Positions 55,067-64,000 of a stretch of 64,000 nt of DNA are shown in pieces. Below the pieces are notes generated by a model. It saw only the letters and a program-made list of their open reading frames with translations, was not told where the DNA came from and ran no database searches. This DNA comes from Bacteroides sp. (GTDB lineage Bacteria; Bacteroidota; Bacteroidia; Bacteroidales; Bacteroidaceae): NCBI RefSeq assembly GCF_028690125.1, contig NZ_JAQVBV010000003.1, forward strand, positions 1 to 64,000. Direction: 5' to 3'. Numbering within the stretch: the first letter of the stretch is position 1; the number at the start of each line of letters is the position of its first letter. The translations under genes and the position numbers were made by a program.

Positions 55067-56467
55067 TTATTCTGTAGTTAAGTAACGAATTCCCTTGTTG
55101 TTGATATCACCAATATAGAAGATTTCCTGCTCAGCATCGTAAGCCAAGGAAGTAGGTCGGTTAAAACGCGCTTCCGTAAGTGGAGCTCCATCTACATAGC
55201 CCGTATATTTTTTGTCCGCATTATAGTTACTTCGTCCGGCTACCATAGTAGCTACGCCTTCCGGAGTCAATTTCCAAATGCAGTGATTTACGTCATCACT
55301 GAAATAGAAATCATAGTGCTCTTCCTTTCCAGCTTCTTCATACTCTTTATTTTTCACGAATATACCCGCCCATGGTTCTTCAAATCTAGCTACGTTACCG
55401 ACTCCTTCTGTGCATCCTTTTGAACTGAGAGAACCGGCTATCACTCTTGGTGTATCAAATAATTTAGTTTCTTTGTTGTAGTCAGATCTCATAATTGCTC
55501 CTCTTTGAGGTGCAAATACATACATGTATTTTTCTGATGGATGTAGTAACAATCTTGTGTGTGCTGAACCACCACCGATAGCTGTTAATGTAAAACATTT
55601 TACTGGCTTAACATCTATATTGGGTAGTATGTCATTAGTGCGCTGCATCTTATAAATAGCTCCATCATTCCAAGATGAATAAAATATCGAACCATCTTTC
55701 ATTGAAACGCAACCATAGCTACAGTATCCATAGTTGTAAGCACGTATTTTGCGGAATTGCTCACTACGTAAAGCATAATATATATTAGGAGCTGTATTGT
55801 CCGCTCCATGTCCATTATCATCAGGGAACAGCAACGTATCACCGTCGGCTGTAAAAGTGAAAGATACCATTTTGGCATACTGTGTTCTCGGGAAAAGCCG
55901 TTTTACATAGCGTTGAGTCAGATTCAATTCACGAAAACCATCATAATAGTTACATGAGAATAGTATTTGGTCACCACCTTCCGATGGCTTAGGATCAAAC
56001 ACCATCCAGTCATTAGAAGGACACGATCCTTCGCCGTCGAAAGAGCCATCTTGAAAAGCTGAATTACCATCCTCGTCTACTTTACGAAGCAAAGTTCCTA
56101 CAACAGTTCTGGCTTCATAGTTGAACGGTTCTTCGAATGTATAATCTGCTACAGTTTCGCCGTTTTTACCGTCAATTCGAACAGTCACATTACCGTCATA
56201 AGCACGTTTGGGAACCATGCAATAGAGTTTCTTGCCATCCGAGCCAATGGTCATGGCTGCTTGTCCGCCTACGCTTATATGTATTTTGGAAAGATCTTTT
56301 CCAAAATTACTACCCATGATATACATTCGGGTACGCACCGGACCTTGTTTAGGGGTAAAATCTGTAAAAACTACCGGTTGCGATGGATCAAACTCGCTAA
56401 GATCATTTTCATCTTTACAACCGACTAATAAACAGCATGTAAGTGCTACAATCAGATGTTTATTCAT
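55067..56467 (-). CDS. IPT/TIG plus NHL-type beta-propeller lipoprotein (left unit)
   Basis: The 466-residue protein has lipobox cysteine near residue 17 (LLVGC) followed by KDENDLSE, a surface-export type stretch. An IPT/TIG domain spans about 30-115 (FTPKQGPVRTRMYIMGSNFG). An NHL-like propeller of about 340 residues ends in ARFNRPTSLAYD and FYIGDINNKGIRYL. It is the first gene of its operon, before SusC, the reverse of the usual order. It probably binds the glycan at the surface; enzyme activity is not excluded. It is homologous to the protein at 58277 along its whole length. Confidence 0.82.
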   Translation of the reverse strand: MNKHLIVALTCCLLVGCKDENDLSEFDPSQPVVFTDFTPKQGPVRTRMYIMGSNFGKDLSKIHISVGGQAAMTIGSDGKKLYCMVPKRAYDGNVTVRIDGKNGETVADYTFEEPFNYEARTVVGTLLRKVDEDGNSAFQDGSFDGEGSCPSNDWMVFDPKPSEGGDQILFSCNYYDGFRELNLTQRYVKRLFPRTQYAKMVSFTFTADGDTLLFPDDNGHGADNTAPNIYYALRSEQFRKIRAYNYGYCSYGCVSMKDGSIFYSSWNDGAIYKMQRTNDILPNIDVKPVKCFTLTAIGGGSAHTRLLLHPSEKYMYVFAPQRGAIMRSDYNKETKLFDTPRVIAGSLSSKGCTEGVGNVARFEEPWAGIFVKNKEYEEAGKEEHYDFYFSDDVNHCIWKLTPEGVATMVAGRSNYNADKKYTGYVDGAPLTEARFNRPTSLAYDAEQEIFYIGDINNKGIRYLTTE

Positions 56468-57736
56468 AAATTAAACAATTAAAAGGTTAATAAAAAAGGT
56501 GTATTTAATATCTATTTCTATCTCACAATACTTAAAAAACAGCAACTATCTTAACTTGCTTGCTAGTTGAATGAGACTCATATTTAATTTATTCAATAGT
56601 TTTTCGTTTTCCTGCAGACATAAACTTTCAGTCTTTAACAACGAACTCCCGACATATTGAGACTTATTTTTATATCATACTTAGTATAAGGCAAATTATG
56701 TAAACTTGATTTTGAAAAAAGAAAGTAACGCATAATAGAGCATAATGTATTGTTTATGTGGTGCTTATGTATATAGGTAAACTTTGCGAAGCGTGATTGT
56801 TGTAATCGAAATCTCTTTTTGATAAATTAGAAAAAGTTTGAATTAGAAGAGTGTTTTGTGCTTATTTTGCAGTAATTTAATCAGAACTAAATATAGAAAA
56901 ATAGAGGAAAAAGTCCAATTTTCTAAATTAATTGATCTAAGAAGTAATAATACTATTTAGAAAATAATCTAAAAGGAGTAAAAGAACTGTTTAGAAGATG
57001 CATAAGATAATTTATTGATAGAAAATACATAATACTATAAAATTGATCTATTACTTATTTTATTGTCATACTTCATTATTTGACCCTTTGTATCTGGAAC
57101 AAATGACTATACATTAATATATTTATTACTTTCATTATATGAAGTGCTGTAATAGTTAGAAAAAGAAGTAGACTTAATTTCAATAGCGTACGATTAGGTA
57201 TTAATAGATATAATATCATTCATGAAAGGGCGATGCATACTTTATTATAAAATATCACGTAATTATAAGGTAAGGTTGTCTGTATGAGATGAGCATTCTG
57301 TATATGTAGTTTTTTGATGAATTAGTTAATTATATCCTTATAATCACGATACTATAGTTTAATGATCTGAATTCGAGGTCTTCATACCTTTTTTGAGTAC
57401 TAGCAAAGATTTATACTTGATCTCTTGTAACTGTGACATCGCTGCACATAGAGGCTTGTTTTATTAAGGGTTTCGTTTTAAGCATTATTGCGAAAGCTTA
57501 AAAAATATCATTCTGCTGAAATAAATGTTATTAAGTGGCGCGAAAAAAACAGTTTTTCTTCTATAACGCTAAAATGAATAAAATATTGTATTTTTTAATT
57601 TGTTTTTTGTATTCAGTCCAATCTTTCTTTACTTATTTTGTATCTGTGAATAGTGTCTAAAAAGCAACATTATCAAGCTTTATTTCTTTTGTTTTATAAA
57701 TAAAGTATTGCAAAAACGAAAAAAAACGATTTTTCT

Positions 57737-57767
57737 TTTGATTTATATATTTTTTGTTCTATTTTTG
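57737..57767 (+). promoter_or_regulatory. consensus Bacteroides promoter TTTG-N19-TATTTTTG
   Basis: TTTG at 57737-57740 and TATTTTTG at 57760-57767 are separated by 19 bp. Transcription would begin near 57774, giving a short leader to the ORF at 57832 and about 500 nt to the IPT-NHL gene. Confidence 0.65.
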
Positions 57768-57831
57768 TAGCAACAATAGAAATGAAATAAAACGATTTGT
57801 TAGCCGAATTTTTTTTAAAAAGAATATTATT

Positions 57832-58101
57832 ATGAAAAAGTCACATCTATCCGTAATATTCATGATTTTAAAAGTAGCAAAACTTTTAAAATCCATATTC
57901 GTTGTATACAAATTAAATCCAATATTCGTCAAATTCTTAGAAATATTTAATTTACATATAATTCGTAGATTAAGTCTTGTTATGCACAGCTTTGATTTTT
58001 CAAAATCAAGTTTACATAATTTGCCTTATGTCATGTTGGCAAGAAAAACAGCCTTACAATATGCCGGAAGCTACTCAATCAAAGAAAAAAAACAATGTTA
58101 G
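57832..58101 (+). CDS. hypothetical 89-residue protein in the leader of the right unit
   Basis: The ORF starts with ATGAAAAAGTC, 65 bp after a consensus promoter, and encodes a basic, hydrophobic-rich peptide (MKKSHLSVIFMILKVAKLL). I do not recognise it. The track's longer version starts at 57754, which would overlap the promoter, so the internal ATG is preferred. It may be a leader peptide, a gene remnant or chance. Its codon use follows the AT-rich surroundings, which weakens the case. Confidence 0.3.
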   Translation: MKKSHLSVIFMILKVAKLLKSIFVVYKLNPIFVKFLEIFNLHIIRRLSLVMHSFDFSKSSLHNLPYVMLARKTALQYAGSYSIKEKKQC

Positions 58102-58276
58102 TGTGGATGTTCATTTAAAACAAATAAGATTGGAGAAAGAATAGAATATTTAATTGACAAGTTAAATATAAGTCTATTTAGTTTATCTTATATACTAAGA
58201 TAGCCGATATTTTTAATGTAATCATTATGATATATATATAATATACCTTTTTATTAACCTTTTAATTGTTTAATTT

Positions 58277-59731
58277 ATGGATAAACACCTGCTTCACACA
58301 TTTGCAATGTGTAGTATGTTTTTAGCTAGTTGTGGTAGTGATGATGTTGCGCCGGGGACGTGGGTGACTACACCGGTCGATCCATCAAAACCAACGGAAT
58401 TTGCAGACTTCACTCCTAAAGAGGGTGGTGTGCGAACCCGAATGTACATTACCGGATCAAATTTTGGTACGGATGAGTCTAAGATTCATGTTACTGTAGG
58501 CGGACAAAAAACACCAGTTATCGGATCGAACGGTTCGAAAATCTTTTGTATGCTACCACCACGTGCCTATGATGGTGACATTAAAGTAGTCATCGATGAC
58601 AAAAATGGTAATGCTGTAGTAGAATATGCATTTGAGGAACGCTTTACTTACATTCCCAAAAAAGTAGTAGGAACATTATTAAGAAATTATAATGCTAGTA
58701 CCGGATCAGCACCGTTCCAGGACGGTGCTTTTGCTGATGGTGCCGGGCTTCCATGTAGTGACTGGATGGTGTTCGATCCCAAACCGGCTGGGGGGGATAA
58801 AATAATCTTTACCAGTAACTTTCAAAAAGGAAGTGAAGGCCTTCGTACGATTAACCTTACTAAAAAAGAGGTAAGAACACTTTCTACTGGTGTTCGAGGT
58901 AATAAGCAACAGTGTTTTACATTTTCTACTGATGGTGATACTTTGTTGATTGCCGATGATAATGGTAAGGGTAATTTAGGAGATATCACAATGGCTAATC
59001 TTTTCTATGCATTACGCACAGAAAACTTTACTAAATTCCGTCCATACAACTACCAAGCGTGCGCTTACGGTGTTGTCTATATGCCCGATGGAACAGTCTT
59101 TTATACAACTTATCCAGGAGGACGTATTATGAAAATGGTACGTAATGGTGGAATACCGAACATCGATACCAGAGCATTTTCTTGTTTCAGTTTCCAATCT
59201 CTCGAGGGTATTGGTGGCCGACAGATAAAGATGAAGGCCCATCCTGATGGAAAATACGTCTACGTATTTGGTATTTATAGTGGTATCATCTGGAAAAGTA
59301 TGTATGATCCTGTGGCAAAAGTACTTTTGACTCCGACAACTGTCGCAGGACAATCTGCATACAATAATGAAAAACTTCTTGCTGAAGGAACTGGATCATT
59401 GGCCCGTTTTGGAAATATCTGGAGTGGTACATTTGTGAAAAATCCGCAATATGTGAAAGATCAGACTTATGGTGATGATTACTATGATTTCTATTTTGCA
59501 GATCAAAAGGGACATTGTATCTGGAAAGTCACTCCAGACGGAATTGCTTCCATTGTTGCAGGACGTAGTAATTATACGGTAGATAGCAAATATACCGGTT
59601 ATGTTGAAGGCGATCCACTGATGGAAGCTCGCTTTAATGGTCCTCGCTCTATAACCTACGACGAAGAGGAAGAAACCTTTTATATTGGTGATGAGGGAAA
59701 TAAGTGCATTCGTTATTTAAGGACTGAGTAA
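58277..59731 (+). CDS. IPT/TIG plus NHL-type beta-propeller lipoprotein (right unit)
   Basis: The 484-residue protein has lipobox cysteine near residue 19 (FLASC) followed by GSDDVAPG. An IPT/TIG domain (FTPKEGGVRTRMYITGSNFG) is followed by an NHL-like propeller ending in GDEGNKCIRYLRTE. Blocks such as RTRMYI, YAFEE or YTFEE, DWMVFDPKP and HCIWK.TP.G recur in the left-unit protein, so these are paralogues. It is the first gene of the rightward operon, 21 bp before SusC, and probably binds the imported glycan. Confidence 0.82.
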   Translation: MDKHLLHTFAMCSMFLASCGSDDVAPGTWVTTPVDPSKPTEFADFTPKEGGVRTRMYITGSNFGTDESKIHVTVGGQKTPVIGSNGSKIFCMLPPRAYDGDIKVVIDDKNGNAVVEYAFEERFTYIPKKVVGTLLRNYNASTGSAPFQDGAFADGAGLPCSDWMVFDPKPAGGDKIIFTSNFQKGSEGLRTINLTKKEVRTLSTGVRGNKQQCFTFSTDGDTLLIADDNGKGNLGDITMANLFYALRTENFTKFRPYNYQACAYGVVYMPDGTVFYTTYPGGRIMKMVRNGGIPNIDTRAFSCFSFQSLEGIGGRQIKMKAHPDGKYVYVFGIYSGIIWKSMYDPVAKVLLTPTTVAGQSAYNNEKLLAEGTGSLARFGNIWSGTFVKNPQYVKDQTYGDDYYDFYFADQKGHCIWKVTPDGIASIVAGRSNYTVDSKYTGYVEGDPLMEARFNGPRSITYDEEEETFYIGDEGNKCIRYLRTE

Positions 59732-59752
59732 TACTATAAAACACATATTAAT

Positions 59753-62700
59753 ATGAAGAAAATATTTTTTCTATTCTTGTTGGTGGTAGGAAGTATCAGT
59801 GCCTCCTATGCTCAAGAACAACAGCAGGTAGAAGTAACGGGTACTGTTACTGACATAAATAAAGAGCCTCTTATCGGTGTGAATGTTACAGTGAAGAACA
59901 ACCCCGGATTTGGTACTATGACTGATATTAATGGTAAATACAAAATAAAAGTTCCAAACTACTCTTATTTGGTATTCTCCTATGTTGGTTTTGATCCTCA
60001 AGAATTGATTGTGAAGGACAAAACTGTGATTAACGTTATTATGAAAGAGAGTGAGGCCAATGTATTGGATGAAGTAACCATTACAGGTACCGGGGCACAG
60101 AAGAAAATTACAGTGACAGGTGCAGTAACAACAGTTGATGTGTCTCAGTTAAAAACTCCTTCTTCGAGCATTACAAATGCATTAGCAGGTACTGTTCCGG
60201 GAATTATGGCGCGTCAAACTTCAGGACAGCCGGGTGAAAACATTTCCGAATTCTGGATTCGTGGTATTTCCACGTTTGGTGGTGGATCGAGTGCTTTAGT
60301 GTTGGTTGATGGATTCGAACGTGAACTGAGTGATATCAATGTAGAAGATATTCAAGACTTCTCTGTATTGAAAGATGCTTCTGCGACAGCTATTTATGGT
60401 TCTCGTGGTGCTAACGGCGTTATATTGATTACAACTAAACGAGGAAAAGAAGGAAAGACGAAAGTTAATGCTAAAGTAGAAGCCTCATACAGCACCCGCA
60501 CTCAAACACCTGAATTTGTAGACGGTTTGACTTATGCCTCAATGTTGAACGAAGCCCTAACGACTCGTAACTTGCCTGCAGCATATTCGGAGGATGATCT
60601 TAACCTTATCGAGAATCAGCTTGACCCTGAACTCTTTCCAAACATAGACTGGATGAACATGATTCTTAAGAAAGGTGCGCCTATTTATCGTGCAACGGTT
60701 GATTTAAGTGGTGGTGGTACTACAGCGCGTTATTTTGTTTCTGCCAGTTATGTAGACGAAGGAGGTATGTATAAGACCGATGATGGGTTGAAAGATTACA
60801 ATACCAATGCCAATTATCGTCGCTGGAATTATCGTATGAATATTGACTTGAATCTGACAAAGACTACTCTACTTAAAGTTGGAGTATCAGGTTCATTAGA
60901 TAAGAAGAATCAACCTGGAGGATCAGCCGATCAGATCTGGATTTCTACATTAGCATACAATCCAGTTATGACTCCTGTGAGATATAAGAATGGATATTGG
61001 GCCGGACAAGGACCAGACTACTACGAGGATAAACCACTAAACAACCAAATCAATCCATGGGTATTGGTTACACAATTGGGATATAACGAAACTTGGAGCA
61101 ACAAAATACAAACCACTGTTAATCTGGAACAAGATCTGAAATTTATCACTGAAGGATTGAAGTTTTACGGACGGTTTGGGTATGATACCAATACGAGGAA
61201 TAATAATATACATAGGAAATGGCCTCAAATGTGGCAGGCAGAACGCCAACGAAATTCTGAAGGGGCATTGGAGTTTAAGAAGAAGTATGAAGAGCAAATG
61301 ATGTTTATAGTTCCAATCTCAAGTGGTGACCGAAGGGAATATCTCGAAGCTGAACTGCACTATAATCGTTCATTTGGTGCCCATATGGTAAGTGGAGTAA
61401 TGAAATATACACAAGACAAGACCGTTAACACTTCGGAGAATTTTAATGCAATTGCCATTCAAGCTATTGATGTTCGTCATCAAGGATTAGCCGGACGTTT
61501 TACTTACGGATGGAACTATCGTTATTTTGTTGATTTCAATTTCGGTTACAATGGATCGGAGAACTTTGCTACCGGACATCAATTTGGTTTCTTCCCTGCT
61601 TATTCTGCTGCATGGAACATTGCTGAGGAACCTATTATTAAAAAGAATCTCAAGTGGATGAATATGTTCAAACTACGTTACTCATACGGTAAAGTAGGTA
61701 ATGATAATTTAATGGCTGGTGGCACTAAGGTTCGTTTCCCTTATCTATCAACATATAAAAACGAGAATAAATATGGATATTATTATGGGGACTTAGGCAC
61801 GAGTAGCTCTCCTGGTGCTTTCTATCAAGGACTGACATATCAAAATTTTGCCTCAGAAGGTATTACATGGGAAATAGCCAAGAAACATGACGTTGGTATC
61901 GATTTCTCCATGTTCAATGATAAGTTTAGCGGTACTATAGATTATTTTAATGAACGCCGAGACGGAATTTATATGCAACGTACTCATTTACCTTACAGTA
62001 CCGGTTTGTTGGAATACTCCCCTTATGCTAACATAGGATCTGTAGTATCAAAAGGTTTCGATGGTAATATCGCTTACAGTCAAAAGCTGGGAGAAGTCAA
62101 TCTTACATTCCGTGGCAATATGACCTATAGCAAGAATGAAATTAAAGAATACGATGAAGCATATAGCCATTATAGCTATTCAAGTAACAGAGGATTTCGT
62201 GTAGACCAGCTAAGAGGATTAATTTCAAAAGGTTTATTTGTGGACTATGATGATATCCGCAACAGCCCTAAGCAGACATTTGGGGATGTGGCTCCGGGTG
62301 ACATTAAGTACAAAGATGTAAATGGTGATGGAAAAATAGACGATAATGATAGAGTACCTATCGGTGCAACAACTAAACCAAACTTGATCTATGGATTCGG
62401 ACTCTCAGCTCAATGGAAAGGGTTTGATTTCAATCTGCATTTCCAGGGAGCAGGAAAGTCTTCTTTCACTATGTACGGAGCAACTTCTTACCCTTTCACT
62501 TCAGGGTATTGGGGTAATATTCTGACTGATGTAGTTGATAATTATTGGTCGCTGGGTACTAATGAAAATCCGAATGCAAAATACCCACGTCTGAGCTTTG
62601 GAGGTAATTCGAACAACTACCGTACTTCTACTTTCTGGATGCGTGATGGTTCCTATCTCCGTTTGAAGAACTTGGAAGTCGGTTACACTTTACCTAAGAA

Positions 62701-62866
62701 TTGGACAAGAAGTCTGTTCTTAAACAAAATGCGTATCTATTTCATGGGAACCAACTTATTGACTTTCTCCAGTTTCAAACTGTGGGATCCAGAAATGGGA
62801 AGTGGAACAGGGGAAAAATATCCTTTGTCTAGAACCTATACATTGGGATTGACAATTAATTTATAA
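59753..62866 (+). CDS. SusC/RagA-family TonB-dependent transporter (right unit)
   Basis: The 1037-residue transporter is a paralogue of the one at 51948. It shares the CarboxypepD_reg-like start (VTGTVTDINKEPLIGVN), the unusual LDEVTITGTGAQKKITVTG plug entry, long identical barrel blocks and the TLGLTINL end. The most visible differences lie in extracellular-loop-like regions (for example near residues 405-430 and 655-690), where substrate contacts are expected. Stop and next start are 12 bp apart. Confidence 0.95.
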   Translation: MKKIFFLFLLVVGSISASYAQEQQQVEVTGTVTDINKEPLIGVNVTVKNNPGFGTMTDINGKYKIKVPNYSYLVFSYVGFDPQELIVKDKTVINVIMKESEANVLDEVTITGTGAQKKITVTGAVTTVDVSQLKTPSSSITNALAGTVPGIMARQTSGQPGENISEFWIRGISTFGGGSSALVLVDGFERELSDINVEDIQDFSVLKDASATAIYGSRGANGVILITTKRGKEGKTKVNAKVEASYSTRTQTPEFVDGLTYASMLNEALTTRNLPAAYSEDDLNLIENQLDPELFPNIDWMNMILKKGAPIYRATVDLSGGGTTARYFVSASYVDEGGMYKTDDGLKDYNTNANYRRWNYRMNIDLNLTKTTLLKVGVSGSLDKKNQPGGSADQIWISTLAYNPVMTPVRYKNGYWAGQGPDYYEDKPLNNQINPWVLVTQLGYNETWSNKIQTTVNLEQDLKFITEGLKFYGRFGYDTNTRNNNIHRKWPQMWQAERQRNSEGALEFKKKYEEQMMFIVPISSGDRREYLEAELHYNRSFGAHMVSGVMKYTQDKTVNTSENFNAIAIQAIDVRHQGLAGRFTYGWNYRYFVDFNFGYNGSENFATGHQFGFFPAYSAAWNIAEEPIIKKNLKWMNMFKLRYSYGKVGNDNLMAGGTKVRFPYLSTYKNENKYGYYYGDLGTSSSPGAFYQGLTYQNFASEGITWEIAKKHDVGIDFSMFNDKFSGTIDYFNERRDGIYMQRTHLPYSTGLLEYSPYANIGSVVSKGFDGNIAYSQKLGEVNLTFRGNMTYSKNEIKEYDEAYSHYSYSSNRGFRVDQLRGLISKGLFVDYDDIRNSPKQTFGDVAPGDIKYKDVNGDGKIDDNDRVPIGATTKPNLIYGFGLSAQWKGFDFNLHFQGAGKSSFTMYGATSYPFTSGYWGNILTDVVDNYWSLGTNENPNAKYPRLSFGGNSNNYRTSTFWMRDGSYLRLKNLEVGYTLPKNWTRSLFLNKMRIYFMGTNLLTFSSFKLWDPEMGSGTGEKYPLSRTYTLGLTINL

Positions 62867-62878
62867 AAAAAAGGAACT

Positions 62879-64000
62879 ATGAAGAATATATATATTTTAT
62901 TAGGAGCGATAGCTATCGCTTTCCAATTGTCCTTCACTTCCTGCTCCGACTATCTGAGTGTAGATAAGCATTTCAGAGATGTACAAACGGAACAGAAGAT
63001 TTTCGAAGATGATCTGTATACCTTGCAATGGCTGTCTTATTGTTATTGTCGGTTGTTAGGTGACAATATTGAAATAGGTCATACTCGTTTCGCTCCTCAG
63101 AATTTTGCGGATGATCAGGTTTTTAGTGAAACCTATGGTCGGTACAAAGCATATAAACTTGGAGAAATTGGATATGGATATGGGTACAGTGGCTATTATC
63201 AGAATACTTGGAAATGGTCGTATGCCGCCATTCTTCAGGCATCTATCCTGATTAATAATGTAGATATAAACAAAGACTTTACTCAGGAGGAAATTCAGGA
63301 TGTGAAGGGTCAGGCACGTTTCCTGCGAGCTTATTTTTATTGGATATTACTTAGAAGATTTGGTCCGATACCTCTTATGCCAACTGAAGGTGTTGATTAT
63401 GCCAAGACTTATGATGAATTGAGTTACCCGCGTAATACGTATGACGAATGTGTTGATTTTATTGCTTCAGAGATGGCACAGGCAGCGAAAGAATTACGGG
63501 AGAAACGGGATAACCTAAATCTTGCCCGTCCTACCCGTGGAGCAGCTTTAGCAGTACGTGCCAAAGTCTATCTTTATGGGGCCAGTCCACTAGCAAACGG
63601 AAACACAGAAATGGCTGACTTTGTGGATAAGACTGGACGCATCTTGATTCCGCAGGAATATGATGAATCTAAATGGGCGAAAGCTGCTGCAGCCGCAAGA
63701 GACGTGATAGAAGGTGGGTGGTACAAACTGTTCACGTTACCTAGACGTGATAAATCTAGTGATATCGCTAATCCGGTAACTGTAAAACCACCTTATAATG
63801 AGAAGTTCTCAGATAAGAATTTCCCTGAAGGATGGGCAGACATCGATCCATTCGATTCTTACCGTACATTGTTTAATGGTGAGGTATACTTGTATAATAA
63901 TCCGGAAATTATATTTGGTCGTGTTACAAATGATGCAGCATATGATAAAGATTATTTAGTAGATGCTTGTGACGTTGCCGATATGGCGAAACATCAGATG
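62879..64000 (+). CDS. SusD/RagB-family lipoprotein, cut by the window edge (right unit)
   Basis: The ORF track misses this gene because it runs off the window. It starts at ATG 62879 after an AAGGA ribosome-binding sequence and stays open for the 374 codons sampled to the edge. The signal peptide ends in the lipobox FTSC followed by SDYLSVDKH. GQARFLRAYFYWILL and ELSYPRNTYDECVDF match the SusD at 49874, so it is the right-unit copy. Confidence 0.93.
   Translation, partial: MKNIYILLGAIAIAFQLSFTSCSDYLSVDKHFRDVQTEQKIFEDDLYTLQWLSYCYCRLLGDNIEIGHTRFAPQNFADDQVFSETYGRYKAYKLGEIGYGYGYSGYYQNTWKWSYAAILQASILINNVDINKDFTQEEIQDVKGQARFLRAYFYWILLRRFGPIPLMPTEGVDYAKTYDELSYPRNTYDECVDFIASEMAQAAKELREKRDNLNLARPTRGAALAVRAKVYLYGASPLANGNTEMADFVDKTGRILIPQEYDESKWAKAAAAARDVIEGGWYKLFTLPRRDKSSDIANPVTVKPPYNEKFSDKNFPEGWADIDPFDSYRTLFNGEVYLYNNPEIIFGRVTNDAAYDKDYLVDACDVADMAKHQM

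Larger units (their letters stand above)
56468..58276. other. 1.8-kb AT-rich gap between the two head-to-head units
   Basis: No convincing gene fills this stretch. It contains a consensus rightward promoter (57737-57767), an 89-codon ORF (57832-58101) and a 28-codon hydrophobic ORF (57574-57660). About 36 bp next to each start codon (56468-56505 and 58241-58276) are nearly identical in mirror orientation. The leftward promoter could not be placed; near-matches lack one consensus base. Confidence 0.65.

Noticed and set aside
1-64000. CRISPR array, insertion sequence or prophage
   Set aside because: No regularly spaced direct repeats, transposase frames or phage structural genes were seen. The only recombinase fits a local inversion switch.

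Overview
The window looks like chromosomal DNA of a gut Bacteroides (Bacteroidota). The evidence is three SusC/SusD pairs, lipoproteins with acidic residues after the lipobox cysteine, AraC-type regulators beside glycoside hydrolases, and Bacteroides-type promoters (TTTG and TAnnTTTG) upstream of many genes. The species cannot be fixed from the sequence alone.

Layout. (1) 1-2913: an AraC-type regulator with an N-terminal cysteine cluster, divergent from a secreted GH30 enzyme. (2) 3441-7547: a tyrosine recombinase followed by a segment bounded by perfect 18-bp inverted repeats, then a large lipoprotein with collagen-like repeats resembling surface-layer proteins. A good promoter inside the segment currently points at the lipoprotein gene, so this reads as a phase-variable surface protein in the ON state. 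(3) 8130-13223: a core-type operon, GNAT-like protein, topoisomerase subunit B, coaD and an S41 protease. (4) 13373-35913: a large beta-mannan utilisation locus. The leftward operon is susC-susD-glycan-binding lipoprotein-GH130-GH26-GH97-GH28-like-GH5, with an AraC regulator beyond its end. A divergent GH28-like gene, an epimerase/symporter pair and a GH28-like/GH26 fusion complete it. (5) 36277-48428: mostly housekeeping genes: CaCA antiporter, MscS channel, methyltransferase, VanX-like dipeptidase, tRNA(CAU), DUF4491-type protein, Lrp regulator, two FKBPs, a CotH-like lipoprotein, a sirtuin and an SGNH hydrolase. (6) 48835-64000: two diverged copies of one SGBP(IPT-NHL)-SusC-SusD unit arranged head to head around a 1.8-kb AT-rich gap. 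The right copy runs off the window.

How the mannan genes fit together. GH26 and GH5 enzymes would cut the mannan backbone and a retaining-type GH97 would remove alpha-galactose. SusC/SusD and the binding lipoprotein would import oligosaccharides. The MelB-type symporter would carry mannobiose inward, the 2-epimerase would make mannosyl-glucose, and the GH130 phosphorylase would split it to mannose-1-phosphate and glucose. The part this scheme does not explain is three GH28-like beta-helix domains, one fused to a GH26, that all lack the His (GHG) and Arg/Lys (RIK) motifs of polygalacturonases. They are the best candidates for a new activity here. ACTATAAT-type palindromes recur in the promoter gaps of this locus and may be its operator.
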